From Okibacterium fritillariae (lineage in GTDB: Bacteria > Actinomycetota > Actinomycetes > Actinomycetales > Microbacteriaceae), in contig NZ_FUZP01000003.1 of assembly GCF_900167575.1 (NCBI RefSeq), forward strand, positions 1-64,000: a DNA stretch of 64,000 nt, in the 5' to 3' direction. Below the pieces are notes generated by a model. It searched no databases, was not told where the DNA came from, and saw nothing but the letters and a program-made list of their open reading frames with translations. Position numbers and translations under genes: made by a program. Shown here piece after piece: positions 18,002-29,931 of the stretch (position 1 is its first letter; each line of letters starts with the position of its first letter).

Positions 18002-19465
18002 CTACTGCAGGGCGGAGGTGAGGCGGGCGATGTTGTCGAGGATGGTGGAGCGGAGCGGCTGCGTGAGCCACTCGTCGAGCGTGAGTTCGCGGCTGACGCT
18101 GCGGTAGTGGTCTTCGACCTGGCGCATCTCGTCGACGAAGTCGGCCCCGCGCACCATGAGCGAGACCTCCATGTTGAGGCCGAACGAGCGCATGTCCATG
18201 TTGCTCGAGCCGATGACGGCGATCTCGTCGTCGATCGTGAAGTGCTTGGCGTGCAGGATGTAGGGCGCCGGGTACATCCAGATGCGCACGCCCGCGCGCA
18301 GCAGTTCTTCGTAGTAGGAGCGCTGGGCGTGGTAGACGAGCGCCTGGTCGCCGATCTCGGAGACGAACAGGTTGACCGGAACGCCGCGCTGCACGGCCGT
18401 GGTCACGGCATAGAGCATGGCCTCGTCGGGCACGAAGTAGGGGCTCGTGATGTTGATCTGGTGCTGCGCGTTGTAGATGAGCGCGAGGAAGAGGCGCAGG
18501 TTGTTCTCGCCGTCGAAACCGGGGCCGGAGGGCACCACCTGCAGTTCGAGGTCGCCGGCGTTGGTGGCGGCATCCAGGATGCCCGTCTCGTTGGTGAGGA
18601 TCTGGTCGGTTTCGGAGTACCAATCGCTCAGGAACACGGCGTTGAGAGCGGCCACCGTCGGGCCCTCGATGCGCGTGACCAACTCCTGCCACTGCAGGCC
18701 GCGCTTGATGTTGCTCGACTTGTTGTAGCTGCGGTCGATCACGTTCTGCGAGCCCATGTAACCGATCGCGCCGTCGACGATCAGCAGCTTGCGGTGGTTG
18801 CGCAGGTCGGGGCGCTGGAACTTGCCCTTGAGCGGCTGGAGGGGCAGCATCAGGTGCCAGTCGGCGCCCATCTCGGTGAGGCGGCGCAGGGTCTTCTTGT
18901 AGTCGCGCGTGCGGAAGCTGGCGAAGTGGTCGAGCAGCACGCGCACGATGACGCCGCGCTTGACGGCCGCCTCGAGCGCGTCGAACAGCGGGTAGGTGGT
19001 CTGGTCGCACGTGAGGATGTAGAACTCCACGTGCACGAAACGCGTGGCGCGACCCACTTCCTCGGTCATGGCGTCGAGGGAGGCCTGGTAGTCGGCGATC
19101 AGCGTGGCGTCGTTGCCGCCCTGCAACGGCATGGAGCCGAGCCGGCGGTTGAGCGCGACGACGCTCGCGAACCACGGCGGCGACTCGTCGGTGAGGTTGG
19201 CCCGCACGAGGTCGCGCGTCGTCTGCCGGATGTAGACGTTGATGTCATCCTGCTTGCGCCGTCGTTTGCGAGGCAGCTTCGGGTTTCCGATGAGCAGGAA
19301 GACGACGATTCCGACGAGCGGGATGAGGAAGATCGCGAGCAGCCACGCCATGCCTGCCGTCGGGCGGCGGTTGCGCGGGACGATGATGACCGCGAGAACG
19401 CGGACCGCCAGGTCGAGGATGAGCAGCGCGATGCCGAACCAGCCCGTGAAGCCGTATGTAGTCAC
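18002..19465 (-). CDS. cls: Cardiolipin synthase (phospholipase D family)
   Basis: 487 residues, ATG at 19465. Two N-terminal membrane helices (FGIALLILDLAVRVLAVII, AWLLAIFLIPLVGIVVFLL) are followed by a basic stretch and two phospholipase-D catalytic motifs, HRKLLIVDGAIGYMGSQN and HAKHFTIDDEIAVIGSSN. It joins two phosphatidylglycerol molecules, or uses CDP-diacylglycerol, to make cardiolipin at the inner membrane face. Bacterial-type Cls length is normal. It is a separate unit from the downstream WXG100-linked operon. Confidence 0.93.
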   Translation of the reverse strand: MTTYGFTGWFGIALLILDLAVRVLAVIIVPRNRRPTAGMAWLLAIFLIPLVGIVVFLLIGNPKLPRKRRRKQDDINVYIRQTTRDLVRANLTDESPPWFASVVALNRRLGSMPLQGGNDATLIADYQASLDAMTEEVGRATRFVHVEFYILTCDQTTYPLFDALEAAVKRGVIVRVLLDHFASFRTRDYKKTLRRLTEMGADWHLMLPLQPLKGKFQRPDLRNHRKLLIVDGAIGYMGSQNVIDRSYNKSSNIKRGLQWQELVTRIEGPTVAALNAVFLSDWYSETDQILTNETGILDAATNAGDLELQVVPSGPGFDGENNLRLFLALIYNAQHQINITSPYFVPDEAMLYAVTTAVQRGVPVNLFVSEIGDQALVYHAQRSYYEELLRAGVRIWMYPAPYILHAKHFTIDDEIAVIGSSNMDMRSFGLNMEVSLMVRGADFVDEMRQVEDHYRSVSRELTLDEWLTQPLRSTILDNIARLTSALQ

Positions 19466-19544
19466 CGACTCTCCTCACGTTCGACTCGGCCCGTTTGCGG
19501 CCTTAGCCTAGCGTGCGCACAATGCACGGATGCTTGGGGCGGCG

Positions 19545-19721
19545 CTATTTGCCCGCGGGCGGCAGGCCCAGGCGCACGCGCTCTTCGGCCTCGATCTCGG
19601 CGTAGGCCTTACGCTCGTTGCGGTCGGAGCGGATGATGGCGCGCATGAGGAACCAGAACACCCCGCCCACGAGGACCGTGGGGGTGAGTGACCAGATGGC
19701 TGCGACCCAGAAGTTATCCAT
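19545..19721 (-). CDS. Small single-helix membrane protein (58 residues)
   Basis: MDNFWVAAIWSLTPTVLVGG at the start, one membrane helix (about 5-27) and a charged tail (RSDRNERKAYAEIEAEERV, LGLPPAGK). There is a weak GAGGAG-type site upstream. It lies downstream of lysS in the same direction and is typical of tiny conserved actinobacterial membrane proteins. Function unknown. Confidence 0.75.
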   Translation of the reverse strand: MDNFWVAAIWSLTPTVLVGGVFWFLMRAIIRSDRNERKAYAEIEAEERVRLGLPPAGK

Positions 19722-19816
19722 GACTCCTCAAGGATACGCCCTGTGGCGGGGACACGCCGAGCCGAGCGCAGCAACCCGCACCGCAGCAAGCACCGCAGCC
19801 AGCGCCGAGGCCAGCG

Positions 19817-19963
19817 CTAGCTGCCGCCAGTCAGGCCGCCGTAGACACCCGTGACGATGAGGTAGAGGCCGATGCCGCCCACCACGATCCAGATCATGAC
19901 GCGCGCGTTGGTGGGCTTCTTGGGGTCGCCCGGCTCGGTTTCGTTCTTCGGCAGATAGCTCAT
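19817..19963 (-). CDS. Small single-helix membrane protein (48 residues)
   Basis: MSYLPKNETEPGDPKKPTNA is a polar cytoplasmic start, followed by one helix (RVMIWIVVGGIGLYLIVTG) and a Gly-rich end. The ATG at 19963 follows AAGGAGCC and lies 16 bases after the lysS stop, so it is almost certainly co-transcribed with lysS. Function unknown. Confidence 0.78.
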   Translation of the reverse strand: MSYLPKNETEPGDPKKPTNARVMIWIVVGGIGLYLIVTGVYGGLTGGS

Positions 19964-19979
19964 GCTGAGGCTCCTTCGC

Positions 19980-21566
<1,587 letters not shown>

Positions 21567-21599
21567 TGCGGAAGCGTCTCCTTGTGGGGTCACCACAGT

Positions 21600-21863
21600 T
21601 TAGTTGACGTAGAAGTCCCGGGAACCGTCGGCCCGTTCGCCGCCGACCGAGAGCTGGATGACGGCGCGCACCACGCCGCGGTAGCCGTCGTCGAGAGGTG
21701 AGTTCGTCTCGGGGTTGACGAGCGCGAGGCGCAGGAGCGTGACATGGGACTCGCCCATGATGGCGGACTGCGCGGCGGCGAGGACGGCGTCGAGACCCCG
21801 GTCGGCGGCCGATTCGGCGGCGTCGAGGGCGGTGCGGAGGAGCGGGGTATCGGAGTGGGGCAC
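21600..21863 (-). CDS. Hypothetical protein (87 residues)
   Basis: GTG start at 21863, no convincing ribosome site. Sequence MPHSDTPLLRTALDAAESAA, a helical first half, then LLRLALVNPETNSPLDDGYR and VVRAVIQLSVGGERADGSRD, ending FYVN. It sits exactly where related actinobacteria keep panC, panD and coaX, between the DUF2520 gene and lysS. I recognise no family. Confidence 0.6.
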   Translation of the reverse strand: MPHSDTPLLRTALDAAESAADRGLDAVLAAAQSAIMGESHVTLLRLALVNPETNSPLDDGYRGVVRAVIQLSVGGERADGSRDFYVN

Positions 21864-21885
21864 AGGCCGATCGTAGTCGAGGCGC

Positions 21886-22605
21886 TCAGCGCAGCTCGTC
21901 GAGCCCCGGTAGCGCGCCGGGCGGCGTGGCGCGCCGCAGGGCGTTGTCGACCGTCGAGCGCACGAGGGAGGAGAGGAACCCGCCGGGGTTGTCGACGCCG
22001 ATCTCGGCGAGGATGCCCGTGGCCTGCGTGACGATCGAGCGCGAGAACTCCGAGGCGATCGAGACGGCCTCGGCATAGGCCGCTCGGTCCTTCTCGTCGA
22101 CGACGACCGGTTCGCCGCCCATCTCCACGACTAGGGCCTGCGCGATCGGCAGAACCGGGGCGGGCGCCGTGACGGCGAACGAGGTTTCGGTGAGTCGCGA
22201 GACATCCATGCTCGACCCCGTGAATTCCATGGCCGGGTGGATGGCGAGCGGGATCACACCGGCGGCCAGCGCAGGCTGCAGCACCCCGATGCCATAGAGC
22301 GGCGCCGTGTGCATGACGAGCTGGCCGGGCTGCCAGGTTCCGGATGCGGCGAGGCCCGCCACCAGCTGCGGCAACTCGCTCTGCGGCACCGCCAGGATGA
22401 CCAGTTCGCTGCGCTCGACGATGACCGGGATGTCGAGCACCGGCACGCCCGGCAGCATGGCCTCGGCGCGATCACGGCTCTCATCGGAGATGGCGCTGAC
22501 GCCCACGATGGCGTGGCCGGCACCCGCGAGGGCGACGCCCAACACGGGACCGACCCGGCCGGCGCCGATGATGCCGACGCCGAGACGCCCGGCGCGTGCG
22601 CTCAT
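21886..22605 (-). CDS. Rossmann-fold and DUF2520 domain protein
   Basis: 239 residues; ATG at 22605 overlaps the upstream stop (ATGA). The N-terminal Rossmann part has the dinucleotide loop GIIGAGRVG and VVILAVPQSELPQ-like strand order (ELVILAVPQSELPQLV). The C-terminal helical part (IPLAIHPAMEFTGSS, YAEAVSIASEFSRSI) is the DUF2520 signature region. The family resembles ketopantoate and pyrroline-carboxylate reductases, but its reaction is not established. In other actinobacteria it neighbours panC. At about 239 residues it is shorter than the usual 280-300. Confidence 0.85.
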   Translation of the reverse strand: MSARAGRLGVGIIGAGRVGPVLGVALAGAGHAIVGVSAISDESRDRAEAMLPGVPVLDIPVIVERSELVILAVPQSELPQLVAGLAASGTWQPGQLVMHTAPLYGIGVLQPALAAGVIPLAIHPAMEFTGSSMDVSRLTETSFAVTAPAPVLPIAQALVVEMGGEPVVVDEKDRAAYAEAVSIASEFSRSIVTQATGILAEIGVDNPGGFLSSLVRSTVDNALRRATPPGALPGLDELR

Positions 22606-24278
22606 CGCTGCTCGCCGCTCTCGCCCCAACGATGGCTGCGGTCGGCCGCGGCCGCGCGCACGACCGCCTCGGAGACGGTCTCGAGCAGCAGCACGGCGTT
22701 CGCCGTCGACATCGTGGGAACGGTCGCCGTGACGGGCCCCATGACGGTGTGGGCCTGCGCCGACGACAGCCGGAAGAGTCGCTCGAGCGGCCCCTGGGTC
22801 ACCTGAATGGACTGCAGACGCGCGAGCGGCAGCACGTCGAGTTTGCGCCAGACCACGCCGCGGCGGAACAGCAGCACTCCCCCGCGCAGCGCGAACCCGG
22901 TGCGCTTCCAGGCGAAGGGGTCGAGCCAGCGCGCGCGGCGGGGGGCGATGGTGAAGCCGTGGGAGGCGGGGTCGGTGATGGCCGCGCGCAAGTCGGTGAG
23001 CAGGCCATCCGTCTGCGCGTCGTTGACGATGAGGCCGAGAACGCGGGTCACATCGTCGAGTTTTCCCACGGGCAGGATGGTGGTGTTACCCCGGGCGGCG
23101 TTGGCGTCGGTGAGCGAGACGCCGGCCTTGTTGATGCGCACCTGCCACCACCCGAACGGACGCCAGAGGATCGACTGGGTCACCTCGATGGCGTGCACGC
23201 GCCCGGGCGGGATCGTGTCATTGCTGGTCGAGAGCAGGCCGAAGCCCACGCGCACGCCCGAGGGGGTTCCCGCGATCGAGTAGCGCAGCGACTTGGTGAT
23301 GGTCGACCAGATGTAGCCGGCCACACCCAAGACGGCGGGGATGGTCCAGAAGAGAGTGAAGAACTGGTCGTTCGCGATCTGGATGGCGGCGGCGACGATG
23401 ACGGCCAGACCGATGAGGGTCGGCCATCCGATGATCGTCGAGGCCACGAGGCGGCCGACCGGAATGCGCACGACCGACTCGGGCGGCGCCTGGTCGGGGT
23501 CGAGCTCCGGCGACAGGAAGTCGTTGACGCGCTCGGTGACGACGCGGCTGATGGCGGGATCGTCGCTGCGCACGAGGCCCGCCGGCCCCACGCTCACGAC
23601 CGGAGCGCTGCCCCGCTCGGCGAGTTTGGCGCCCGAGGCGAGGGTGAGGACATCCCGACGCAGGCCGTCGGCGTCACGTGCGTAGAGGTATTCGAGCTTG
23701 ACGTTGGCGTCTTGACCCGCGACGCTGACCTCCATCTTGGCGGCGCCCAACAGGCGGGCCAGGAAGGGCTTGTTGATGTTGACGCCCTGCACGCGGTCGA
23801 GTTTGGCCTTGCGGTTGGTGCGGAACACGATGCCCGAGCGCACCTCCACGGCCTCGTTGGTGATGCGGAACGTGTGCATGCGCCAGGACAGGAAGAAGGT
23901 GCCGATGATGATCAGGAGGAGCACCAAGAGCGCGAGGAGCGCCCAGCCGACGAGGCCCTGCTCCCAGACGAACGAGACGGGGTCGCCGTATTCGCGGTAC
24001 TCCTCGTCGCCGAACTGCGGCAGGAAGAGTTCGACGAGGCGCTCGCGCAGGTTGGCGATGACGAAACCGGCGACAGCGATGAAGAAGATGCCGCCGCGCA
24101 GGAGGGGTGTTGCGGGGTGCAGGCGGTGCCACTCGCCGTCGGCGAGGATGTGGGAGGAGGACGGGCGGTCGGGGGTCGTCGGCGGCTGCTGCTGCGGCTG
24201 TGGCGGCTGCTGGTACTGCGGCTGGCCAGACCAGGCCGGGGGCTGGGGCACCGATCCCGGCGGAGTGTCGTTCGTCAC
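22602..24278 (-). CDS. Membrane protein with bacterial PH-like (YdbT-type) domains
   Basis: 558 residues from a GTG at 24278 that overlaps the upstream stop (GTGA). It has a Gln/Pro-rich start (QPQYQQPPQPQQQPPTTPDR), then membrane pairs (about 55-75, 105-130, and two around 265-315) alternating with bPH_2 domains, for example FRITNEAVEVRSGIVFRTN followed by KLDRVQGVNINKPF. A third PH-like unit ends the protein (LLFRRGVVWRKLDVLPLARL). Together with the smaller upstream protein it forms the YdbS/YdbT-like pair. In Bacillus this pair is linked to antibiotic resistance; its role here is unknown. Confidence 0.85.
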   Translation of the reverse strand: MTNDTPPGSVPQPPAWSGQPQYQQPPQPQQQPPTTPDRPSSSHILADGEWHRLHPATPLLRGGIFFIAVAGFVIANLRERLVELFLPQFGDEEYREYGDPVSFVWEQGLVGWALLALLVLLLIIIGTFFLSWRMHTFRITNEAVEVRSGIVFRTNRKAKLDRVQGVNINKPFLARLLGAAKMEVSVAGQDANVKLEYLYARDADGLRRDVLTLASGAKLAERGSAPVVSVGPAGLVRSDDPAISRVVTERVNDFLSPELDPDQAPPESVVRIPVGRLVASTIIGWPTLIGLAVIVAAAIQIANDQFFTLFWTIPAVLGVAGYIWSTITKSLRYSIAGTPSGVRVGFGLLSTSNDTIPPGRVHAIEVTQSILWRPFGWWQVRINKAGVSLTDANAARGNTTILPVGKLDDVTRVLGLIVNDAQTDGLLTDLRAAITDPASHGFTIAPRRARWLDPFAWKRTGFALRGGVLLFRRGVVWRKLDVLPLARLQSIQVTQGPLERLFRLSSAQAHTVMGPVTATVPTMSTANAVLLLETVSEAVVRAAAADRSHRWGESGEQR

Positions 24279-24925
24279 AGTCCGGTCCGTCGGGTCTCGG
24301 CGACCGCCACGAGGTGGTCGCGCAGGCGGTCGGCTTCGTCGGCGGGCAGGCCCGGCAACACGACACCCGTGGTGGCGGATGCCGTGACGAACTTCAGTTC
24401 GGACAACCCGAAGGCGCGCGCCACGGGCCCGCGGTTGACGTCGATGAGCTGCATGCGGCCGTAGGGGACGGCCACGAAACGCTGCCACATGATGCCGCGG
24501 CGGAACAGCAGGTCGTCGTCGCGCAGCAGATAGCCGATCGAGCGCACGCGGCGCGGCGTGAAGATCATGTAGATGAGGGTGATGAGGGCGATCGGGCCGG
24601 CCACCCACCACTGCCACACGGCCTCGCTGATGACCGCGATGAAGATCGCGGCGGCGGCCAGCACGGCGAGCGTGATGACCGAGCCGATGAGTTCGACGAC
24701 GATGTAGCGCTTCGACACGCGCTGCCAGCCCTCATGCGGCAGATCGAGGCGGCCGAGATCGTCGGGTGTGTGCGCGGCGAGGTCCTCTCGGGCGGCCTCG
24801 TCGACGGCGCCGCCGGCAGGCTGTGGGGCGAACTCGTCGGGCGACCCGGCAGGTTGCGGCGCGAACTCGCCGCGCGAGGCGGGCTCAGTGTGAGGGTGCG
24901 GCTCCGGCAGTGTCATCGTCGTCAT
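24275..24925 (-). CDS. Membrane protein with one PH-like (YdbS-type) domain
   Basis: About 216 residues. Starts at 24928, 24925 or 24916 are all possible (three ATGs close together after AAAGG); 24925 gives the best spacing. There is a polar start with a repeated GEFAPQPAG/DEFAPQPAG phrase, two membrane helices (VVELIGSVITLAVLAAAAIF, WWVAGPIALITLIYMIF) and a bPH_2 domain (LLRDDDLLFRRGIMWQRFVA, YGRMQLIDVNRGPVA). Overlaps both neighbours, so it is coupled with the YdbT-like gene. Confidence 0.85.
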   Translation of the reverse strand: MTTMTLPEPHPHTEPASRGEFAPQPAGSPDEFAPQPAGGAVDEAAREDLAAHTPDDLGRLDLPHEGWQRVSKRYIVVELIGSVITLAVLAAAAIFIAVISEAVWQWWVAGPIALITLIYMIFTPRRVRSIGYLLRDDDLLFRRGIMWQRFVAVPYGRMQLIDVNRGPVARAFGLSELKFVTASATTGVVLPGLPADEADRLRDHLVAVAETRRTGL

Positions 24926-25361
24926 CATCCTTTGGAAGCGTGCAGAGGTGCTCGGCAACGAGGGCGGCCGCCAGCAGGATTGCGGCTGCTGCGAGTGCGG
25001 CGATCGTCAACCAGGTCGAGCCTACCGCGGGCATCACCGGCCGGGTGAGGAGGAAGCCGAGCGCCCCGAGCGTGACCCCGATGAGCAGGCCGCCGACCAG
25101 GCTGCAGGCCTTGGCGAGCACGACCACGCGCATCGCCCGGAACGGGTCGATCATGCGCTGCGCCTTGCCCGTGACGGCGCGACGGATCGGGATGGCGAAG
25201 CCGACCACGATGGCCGCGACCGCGAGAAGCGTGGCGGAGAAGGTGACGGGCGGGATGACGAGCGGGCGCCCCCCGGCGGCGGACGCGTATTCGATGAGGT
25301 AGCCGATGGCCAGGCCGACGATGGCGAGACCGATGATGGGCGTGGCACGCGTGCGGGTCAC
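24885..25361 (-). CDS. DUF3180 family membrane protein
   Basis: 158 residues from a GTG at 25361 overlapping the folK stop (GTGA). There are four membrane helices (TPIIGLAIVGLAIGYLIEYA, FSATLLAVAAIVVGFAIPI, LAKACSLVGGLLIGVTLGAL, STWLTIAALAAAAILLAAAL). The loop AMRVVVLAKACSLVGG is the typical conserved centre of DUF3180. The C terminus is acidic (PKDDDDDDTAG). The family regularly follows folK in actinobacteria. Function unknown. Confidence 0.88.
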   Translation of the reverse strand: MTRTRATPIIGLAIVGLAIGYLIEYASAAGGRPLVIPPVTFSATLLAVAAIVVGFAIPIRRAVTGKAQRMIDPFRAMRVVVLAKACSLVGGLLIGVTLGALGFLLTRPVMPAVGSTWLTIAALAAAAILLAAALVAEHLCTLPKDDDDDDTAGAAPSH

Positions 25362-25903
25362 GGGCGGTCCTTTCGCAGAGCGGCGAGCAAGGCGTCGGCG
25401 CGCCCGAGACCGGGGAGCGCGGCATCCGGGTCGACGTCGAGCCAGGGCGCGAGCACGAAGTCGCGTTCGGCGGCGCGGGGGTGCGGGATGGTGAGGTCGG
25501 GTTCGTCGACGGTCAGCGATCCGAAGGCCACGATGTCGAGGTCGAGCGTGCGGTCGCCCCACCGCTCGGCGCGCACGCGGCCGTGTTCGCGTTCGACGCG
25601 GTTGAGTTCGGTGAGCAGCGCTCGCGGGCTGAGGGTGGTCGAGAGCAGGGCGACGCCGTTGAGATAGCCGGGCGCGTCCGGGTCTTCTCCGTCGGGTTTG
25701 ACCGCGACCGATTCGTGCAGCGGCGAGACGCGCGTGACCGTGATGCCCTCGGTTGCGTCGAGGGCGGCGAGGGCGTGGCGGATGGTGGCCTCGCGATCGC
25801 CCAGGTTGGCGCCGAAGGCCACGACGGCGCTCGTCACGCCGAGAGACAGTTGCGAGGGCCGACGGACGGGCGGATGAACGGGTGGCTTGGCGATGGGCGT
25901 CAT
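25358..25903 (-). CDS. folK: 2-amino-4-hydroxy-6-hydroxymethyldihydropteridine diphosphokinase
   Basis: 181 residues, ATG at 25903 overlapping the folB stop. HPPK transfers pyrophosphate to hydroxymethyl-dihydropterin in folate synthesis. Visible motifs are VAFGANLGDREATI at the start, the central RWGDRTLDLDIVAFG, and the C-terminal LTIPHPRAAERDFVLAPW. A proline-rich 18-residue N-terminal extension precedes the domain. Part of the folE-folP-folB-folK series. Confidence 0.96.
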   Translation of the reverse strand: MTPIAKPPVHPPVRRPSQLSLGVTSAVVAFGANLGDREATIRHALAALDATEGITVTRVSPLHESVAVKPDGEDPDAPGYLNGVALLSTTLSPRALLTELNRVEREHGRVRAERWGDRTLDLDIVAFGSLTVDEPDLTIPHPRAAERDFVLAPWLDVDPDAALPGLGRADALLAALRKDRP

Positions 25904-26394
25904 GCGTCGGCATCCGCTCGGTCGGCTGAGCCGTGTCGGCCCGGTCGCGCGCCCGTGGCGTGGTCGTCGCGGGTGGCCTGATCGTCGCGCGTGGCGTGAT
26001 CGCCGGATGCGGACGGCACCTTCTGCTCACGCTCGATGCTCACCGCGACATCGGCGAAGGGCACCGAGATGGGCGCATCGGGTTTGTGCACGGTGACGCG
26101 CGTGCGCTCGGCAGCCGGGTAGCTCAACACGAGGGTCGCGACGCGTTCGGCGACCGTCTCGATGAGGTCGACGGGGTCGCCGGCCACGGCCCGCGCGATG
26201 CTTTCGGCCAGCTCGCCGTAGTGGATGGTGGTCGACACATCGTCGCTCGCAGCCGCCCGCGCCAGGTCGAGCCACACCGTCACGTCGATGACGAAGTCTT
26301 GCCCGTTCTCGCGCTCGAAGTCGTAGACGCCGTGGTGCGCGCGCACCCGCAGGCCGGTCAGCTGGATGGTGTCGAGGCTAGCCACGTCGACCAC
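25900..26394 (-). CDS. folB: Dihydroneopterin aldolase with repeat-containing tail
   Basis: 164 residues, starting 17 bases inside folP. DHNA converts dihydroneopterin to hydroxymethyl-dihydropterin and glycolaldehyde. The domain covers about residues 1-125: LTGLRVRAHHGVYDFERENG, DVSTTIHYGELAESI, DLIETVAERVA, VTVHKPDAPI. After the domain there is an unusual hydrophilic tail of about 35 residues built on an 18-base DNA repeat encoding D-(H/Q)-A-T-R-D. The tail is unlikely to matter for catalysis. Confidence 0.95.
   Translation of the reverse strand: MVDVASLDTIQLTGLRVRAHHGVYDFERENGQDFVIDVTVWLDLARAAASDDVSTTIHYGELAESIARAVAGDPVDLIETVAERVATLVLSYPAAERTRVTVHKPDAPISVPFADVAVSIEREQKVPSASGDHATRDDQATRDDHATGARPGRHGSADRADADA
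25951..26001 (-). repeat. 18-base tandem repeat in the folB tail
   Basis: Almost three copies of an 18-base unit encode DHATRD, DQATRD and DHATGA at the C-terminal end of FolB. Copies differ at a few positions. Confidence 0.75.
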
Positions 26395-27196
26395 TCTGCC
26401 ATGCGCGCCAGGTGTCGAGGGCGAGCCGGGTGGCGGATGCGTCGTGCACGCGCACCCCCCACGCCCCGGCCTGCGCGGCCAGCACGCTCGTGACGGCCGT
26501 CGGCAGGTCCCGCTCGGTCATGGGAGCGTCGTCCGGGAGCAGCGCGCCGAGGAACCGTTTGCGGCTCGTGCCCACGAGCACGGGGTAGCCGAGCTCGAGC
26601 AGCTCGTCGAGGCGGGCCAGGAGCTCCCAGTTGTGCGAGCCGTTCTTCGAGAAACCGAGCCCCGGGTCGAGCACGATGCGGTCGCCCGAGATGCCCGCGG
26701 CCCGGGCGTCGTCGACCCGCTTCGAGAGTTCGTCGCGCACCTCGGTGACGACGTCGTCGTAGTCGGCGAAGGCGTTCATGGTGGCCGAGTGCGTGCGCCA
26801 GTGCCCGATGACGAAGATCGCCGGCGTGGATGCAATGGCCGCGGCCATGCCCGCGTCGGCGAGCCCGCCCGACACATCGTTCACGATGACCGCGCCCTCG
26901 TGCACGGCCCTCGCCGCCGTTTCGGCGTTCATGGTGTCGACGCTCACGGCGATATCGCGGCCGGCCAGCGCGCGCACGAGCGGCAGCACGCGGCGCTGTT
27001 CCTCGGCCGGTGTGACGCGGTCTGCCCCGGGGCGGGTCGATTCGCCGCCCACGTCGATGATGTCGGCGCCGTCGGCCGCGAGTTGGAGCGCGTGCGACAG
27101 GGCGGCATCGGCGTCGATGAACTGGCCGCCGTCGCTGAACGAGTCCGGCGTGACGTTGACGACGCCCATCACATGCGGCGTCTCGGAGGTCATCAC
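26378..27196 (-). CDS. folP: Dihydropteroate synthase
   Basis: 272 residues, ATG at 27196 (or 27193) overlapping the folE stop. It joins para-aminobenzoate to the pterin pyrophosphate and is the sulfonamide target. Signatures are MGVVNVTPDSFSDGG near the start, IIDVGGESTRPGAD, the VNDVSGG strand, DRIVLDPGLGFSKNGSHNWE, and GTSRKRFLG near the end. TIM-barrel length is normal. Confidence 0.97.
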   Translation of the reverse strand: MMTSETPHVMGVVNVTPDSFSDGGQFIDADAALSHALQLAADGADIIDVGGESTRPGADRVTPAEEQRRVLPLVRALAGRDIAVSVDTMNAETAARAVHEGAVIVNDVSGGLADAGMAAAIASTPAIFVIGHWRTHSATMNAFADYDDVVTEVRDELSKRVDDARAAGISGDRIVLDPGLGFSKNGSHNWELLARLDELLELGYPVLVGTSRKRFLGALLPDDAPMTERDLPTAVTSVLAAQAGAWGVRVHDASATRLALDTWRAWQSGRRG

Positions 27197-27789
27197 GGTG
27201 TCGCCCCGGCATCCGGCGCGGGACGCGCACCGATCAGCGCGAAGATCTCGGCCCGGGCAGCTGGGTCGCCCAGCGTGCCGCGGCTCGCGACCGTCACGGT
27301 CGAGCTGTCGCGCTGCTGCTGCCCGCGGGCCACGACGCAGCCGTGCACGGCGTCGAGCACCACGAGCACCCCGCGCGCCTGGAGCCCGCGTTCGAGCGTG
27401 TCGGCGATCTCCTCGGTCAGGCGCTCCTGCATCTGCGGGCGCGACGCGATGGCGTCGACGACGCGCGGCAGGCTGCCGAGCCCCACCACGTGCTCGCCCG
27501 GCACATAGGCGACATGCGCCGTGCCGAGGAAGGGCAGGAGGTGGTGTTCGCAGATCGAGCGGAACGCGATGTCGCGCACGAGCACGACCTCGCCGGCGCG
27601 GTCGCCGACCGGCACGGTGTTGGCGAGAAACGCCTCGGCGTCGACGTGTAGTCCGCCGAAGAACTCGGCGTACGCCTCGCCCACGCGACGGGGCGTTTCG
27701 GCCAAACCCTCGCGCGAGACATCCTCACCGATAGCGGCGAGGAGCTCGCGCACGGCCGCCTCGATCCGGGGCCTGTCGACGCCCGTCAT
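27193..27789 (-). CDS. folE: GTP cyclohydrolase I
   Basis: 198 residues, ATG at 27789, five bases after the ftsH stop. It makes dihydroneopterin triphosphate from GTP, the entry to folate synthesis. It shows RDIAFRSICEHHLLPFLGTA with the zinc-binding Cys and His, YVPGEHVVGLGSLPRVVD, and the second Cys in HGCVVARG. The last 17 residues (PAPDAGATP end) are a short low-complexity tail. Confidence 0.97.
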   Translation of the reverse strand: MTGVDRPRIEAAVRELLAAIGEDVSREGLAETPRRVGEAYAEFFGGLHVDAEAFLANTVPVGDRAGEVVLVRDIAFRSICEHHLLPFLGTAHVAYVPGEHVVGLGSLPRVVDAIASRPQMQERLTEEIADTLERGLQARGVLVVLDAVHGCVVARGQQQRDSSTVTVASRGTLGDPAARAEIFALIGARPAPDAGATP

Positions 27790-27794
27790 GCGGT

Positions 27795-29798
<2,004 letters not shown>

Positions 29799-29931
29799 GT
29801 TGCTCCGGGCCGCAGCCCGTCACCTTTCTGCAGGTGGGTCGAAGAGGGCCACAATCGCCCGTGTCGCACCAGGGTATCTCTAACAGTCTGAGCGCCCACT
29901 CTGTGTTCCCCGTGGGCGTAAAGTGCCCGGA

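Noticed and set aside
17588-19636. A 682-codon plus-strand frame opposite cardiolipin synthase
   Set aside because: Cardiolipin synthase on the minus strand has both HKD motifs; the plus frame is a shadow.
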